Positions 63,182 to 64,000 of a stretch of DNA of 64,000 bases are shown here, piece after piece. Positions within the stretch are counted from its first letter, which is position 1. The number at the start of each line of letters is the position of its first letter. The position numbers and the translations under genes were made by a program. The notes beneath the pieces were generated by a model. That model was not told the DNA's origin. It searched no databases and saw nothing but the letters and a program-made list of their open reading frames with translations. The stretch is from Halorubrum hochsteinianum (lineage in GTDB: Archaea > Halobacteriota > Halobacteria > Halobacteriales > Haloferacaceae), in assembly GCF_023702125.1 (NCBI RefSeq), contig NZ_CP098415.1:1426001-1490000 (forward strand), given 5' to 3'.

Positions 63182-63931
63182 ATGGTGGAAAGCGACGAAC
63201 GGGACGCGGACACGATCCGCGGGGCGGGGTCCGGCGAGGGGACCGACGCCGCGCACGGGCCGGACGAGCCCGACATCGACGACCTGCTCGCGAAGCTCGA
63301 CGCGCTCAGCGACACGGTCGACGAGGGCCACGAGCGCGAGAAGGTCCGACAGACGATCTCGCTCGTCGAGCGCATGCCCGGCCGCGCGGCGTTCGCCGAG
63401 CGGATCACAAAGTACACGTCCCGGGACCTGGCCGAGTCGTTCGTCGGCTCGGTGCTGTTCGCGCTCCCGCTGCTCGTCGAGGGCGGCGTCTTCGAGATCG
63501 CGGCGTGGTTCGCGGCGATCACCGTCGCCGGGGTGCCGGTCCTCCTCCTCGTCCACGTCGGGTTCGTCTTCGCCGCGGTCGCCGGGCTGCTCTACTTCGC
63601 CGACTTCCGGCAGATCACGATCAGACACCCGATACTCGGCTTCATCCCCCGCCGGTACGCCGGCGTCCTGCTCGTCTCGCTGACCACGTCGACGGTGATG
63701 CTGCTGTTCTGGGGGCGGCTCCACGAGGGCGATCCCACGGGCACGGAGCGCGCCGGCCGGATCGCGGTCGTCTGGGCCGCGGCCGCGTTCGGCGCTGGGC
63801 TCGGCGACATCCTCCCGGGCGAGTCGCAGGGCGAGGACATCGGGCCGATCGACCTCGACCCGTTCGACGGCGACTCCGACGGCTCCGGGCCCGGCCGCCG
63901 CGGCTCCGGCGACCGAGACCGCTCGGAGTGA
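63182..63931 (+). CDS. DUF2391-type integral membrane protein
   Basis: This is a 249-residue protein. A 60-residue acidic cytosolic start leads to a helix (IDDLLAKLDALSDTVDEGHE), and five or so membrane segments follow (about 95-115, 118-140, 160-180, 195-215). ESFVGSVLFALPLLVEGGVF and PILGFIPRRYAGVLLVSLTT resemble the DUF2391 membrane family. The function is unknown. A GCTTTTAGG TATA element lies about 28 nt before the ATG. Confidence 0.78.
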   Translation: MVESDERDADTIRGAGSGEGTDAAHGPDEPDIDDLLAKLDALSDTVDEGHEREKVRQTISLVERMPGRAAFAERITKYTSRDLAESFVGSVLFALPLLVEGGVFEIAAWFAAITVAGVPVLLLVHVGFVFAAVAGLLYFADFRQITIRHPILGFIPRRYAGVLLVSLTTSTVMLLFWGRLHEGDPTGTERAGRIAVVWAAAAFGAGLGDILPGESQGEDIGPIDLDPFDGDSDGSGPGRRGSGDRDRSE

Positions 63932-63983
63932 TCGAACCCCGCTTTTCCACAGCTTTTTCGCCGCGGCGACCCTACCGGCCTCT

Positions 63984-64000
63984 ATGTCAGCGCTACGCGA
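63984..64000 (+). CDS. start of a further gene, cut by the window edge
   Basis: An ATG at 63984 begins MSALR and runs off the window. A GCTTTTTCG TATA-like element about 28 nt upstream and the spacing after the previous gene support a real start. Nothing can be said about its function. Confidence 0.45.

Overview
The window is chromosomal DNA of a haloarchaeon (class Halobacteria). The evidence is very high GC, strongly acidic proteins, archaeal and eukaryote-type ribosomal proteins (eL19, eL32, eS4), aIF1A, a CDC48/VAT ATPase, archaeal RNase P protein 1, Trm1, dodecin, Tat lipoproteins, and TATA boxes about 27 nt upstream of start codons, as expected for leaderless transcripts. The repeat style and protein sequences suggest Halorubrum or a close relative; that genus call is inference.

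Layout. Bases 1-6112 hold dodecin, an AlaX-type tRNA editing protein, an AIR-synthase-like protein, an acyl-CoA dehydrogenase, a HAD phosphatase and PanB. Bases 6596-15334 hold mostly minus-strand housekeeping and membrane genes (CPBP protease, Nudix hydrolase, DinB polymerase), then a LOV/PAS histidine kinase, an MFS exporter and small envelope proteins. Bases 15348-23368 are carbon metabolism: 3-hydroxyacyl-CoA dehydrogenase, class I aldolase plus fructose-bisphosphatase (gluconeogenesis), a biotin-dependent carboxyltransferase, DedA, a peroxiredoxin-like protein, a Gfo/Idh/MocA dehydrogenase and an aldo/keto reductase. A tRNA-Gly(GCC) and a PQQ-type sugar dehydrogenase follow.

Bases 25517-39865 are the ribosomal superoperon: SPOUT methyltransferase-uL3-uL4-uL23-uL2-uS19-uL22-uS3-uL29-Rnp1-uS17-uL14-uL24-eS4-uL5-uS14-uS8-uL6-eL32-eL19-uL18-uS5-uL30-uL15-SecY. 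Genes touch or overlap and several have internal Shine-Dalgarno sites. It links translation, RNase P and membrane insertion. Downstream are a striking tetrad-repeat membrane protein, Trm1, a YihY/BrkB protein with a PAP2 phosphatase, divergent glnA/lrp, pgk and gap, an Hsp20-like protein, a RimK-like ligase, aIF1A, two tiny membrane proteins, an iron-sulfur photolyase-like protein, B12-dependent ribonucleotide reductase, an Hsp20-like/CDC48 pair, a hydrolase and a DUF2391-type protein.

The most interesting non-coding feature is a family of four related intergenic elements of about 190-370 bp (229-547 and 6169-6540 on plus; 23437-23626 and 50939-51243 on minus). Conserved blocks alternate with hairpins whose stems differ in sequence between copies yet still pair. 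A long-range closing stem is also maintained with changed bases. Each copy lies on the same strand as, and just downstream of, a gene 3' end. Other signals are a roughly 48-bp dyad before the ribosomal superoperon, two 23-bp tandem repeats each spanning a stop codon, a 16-bp direct repeat in the glnA/lrp control region, a duplicated tRNA-Gly 3' end, and a membrane protein made of about 50 V-x-x-x tetrads.
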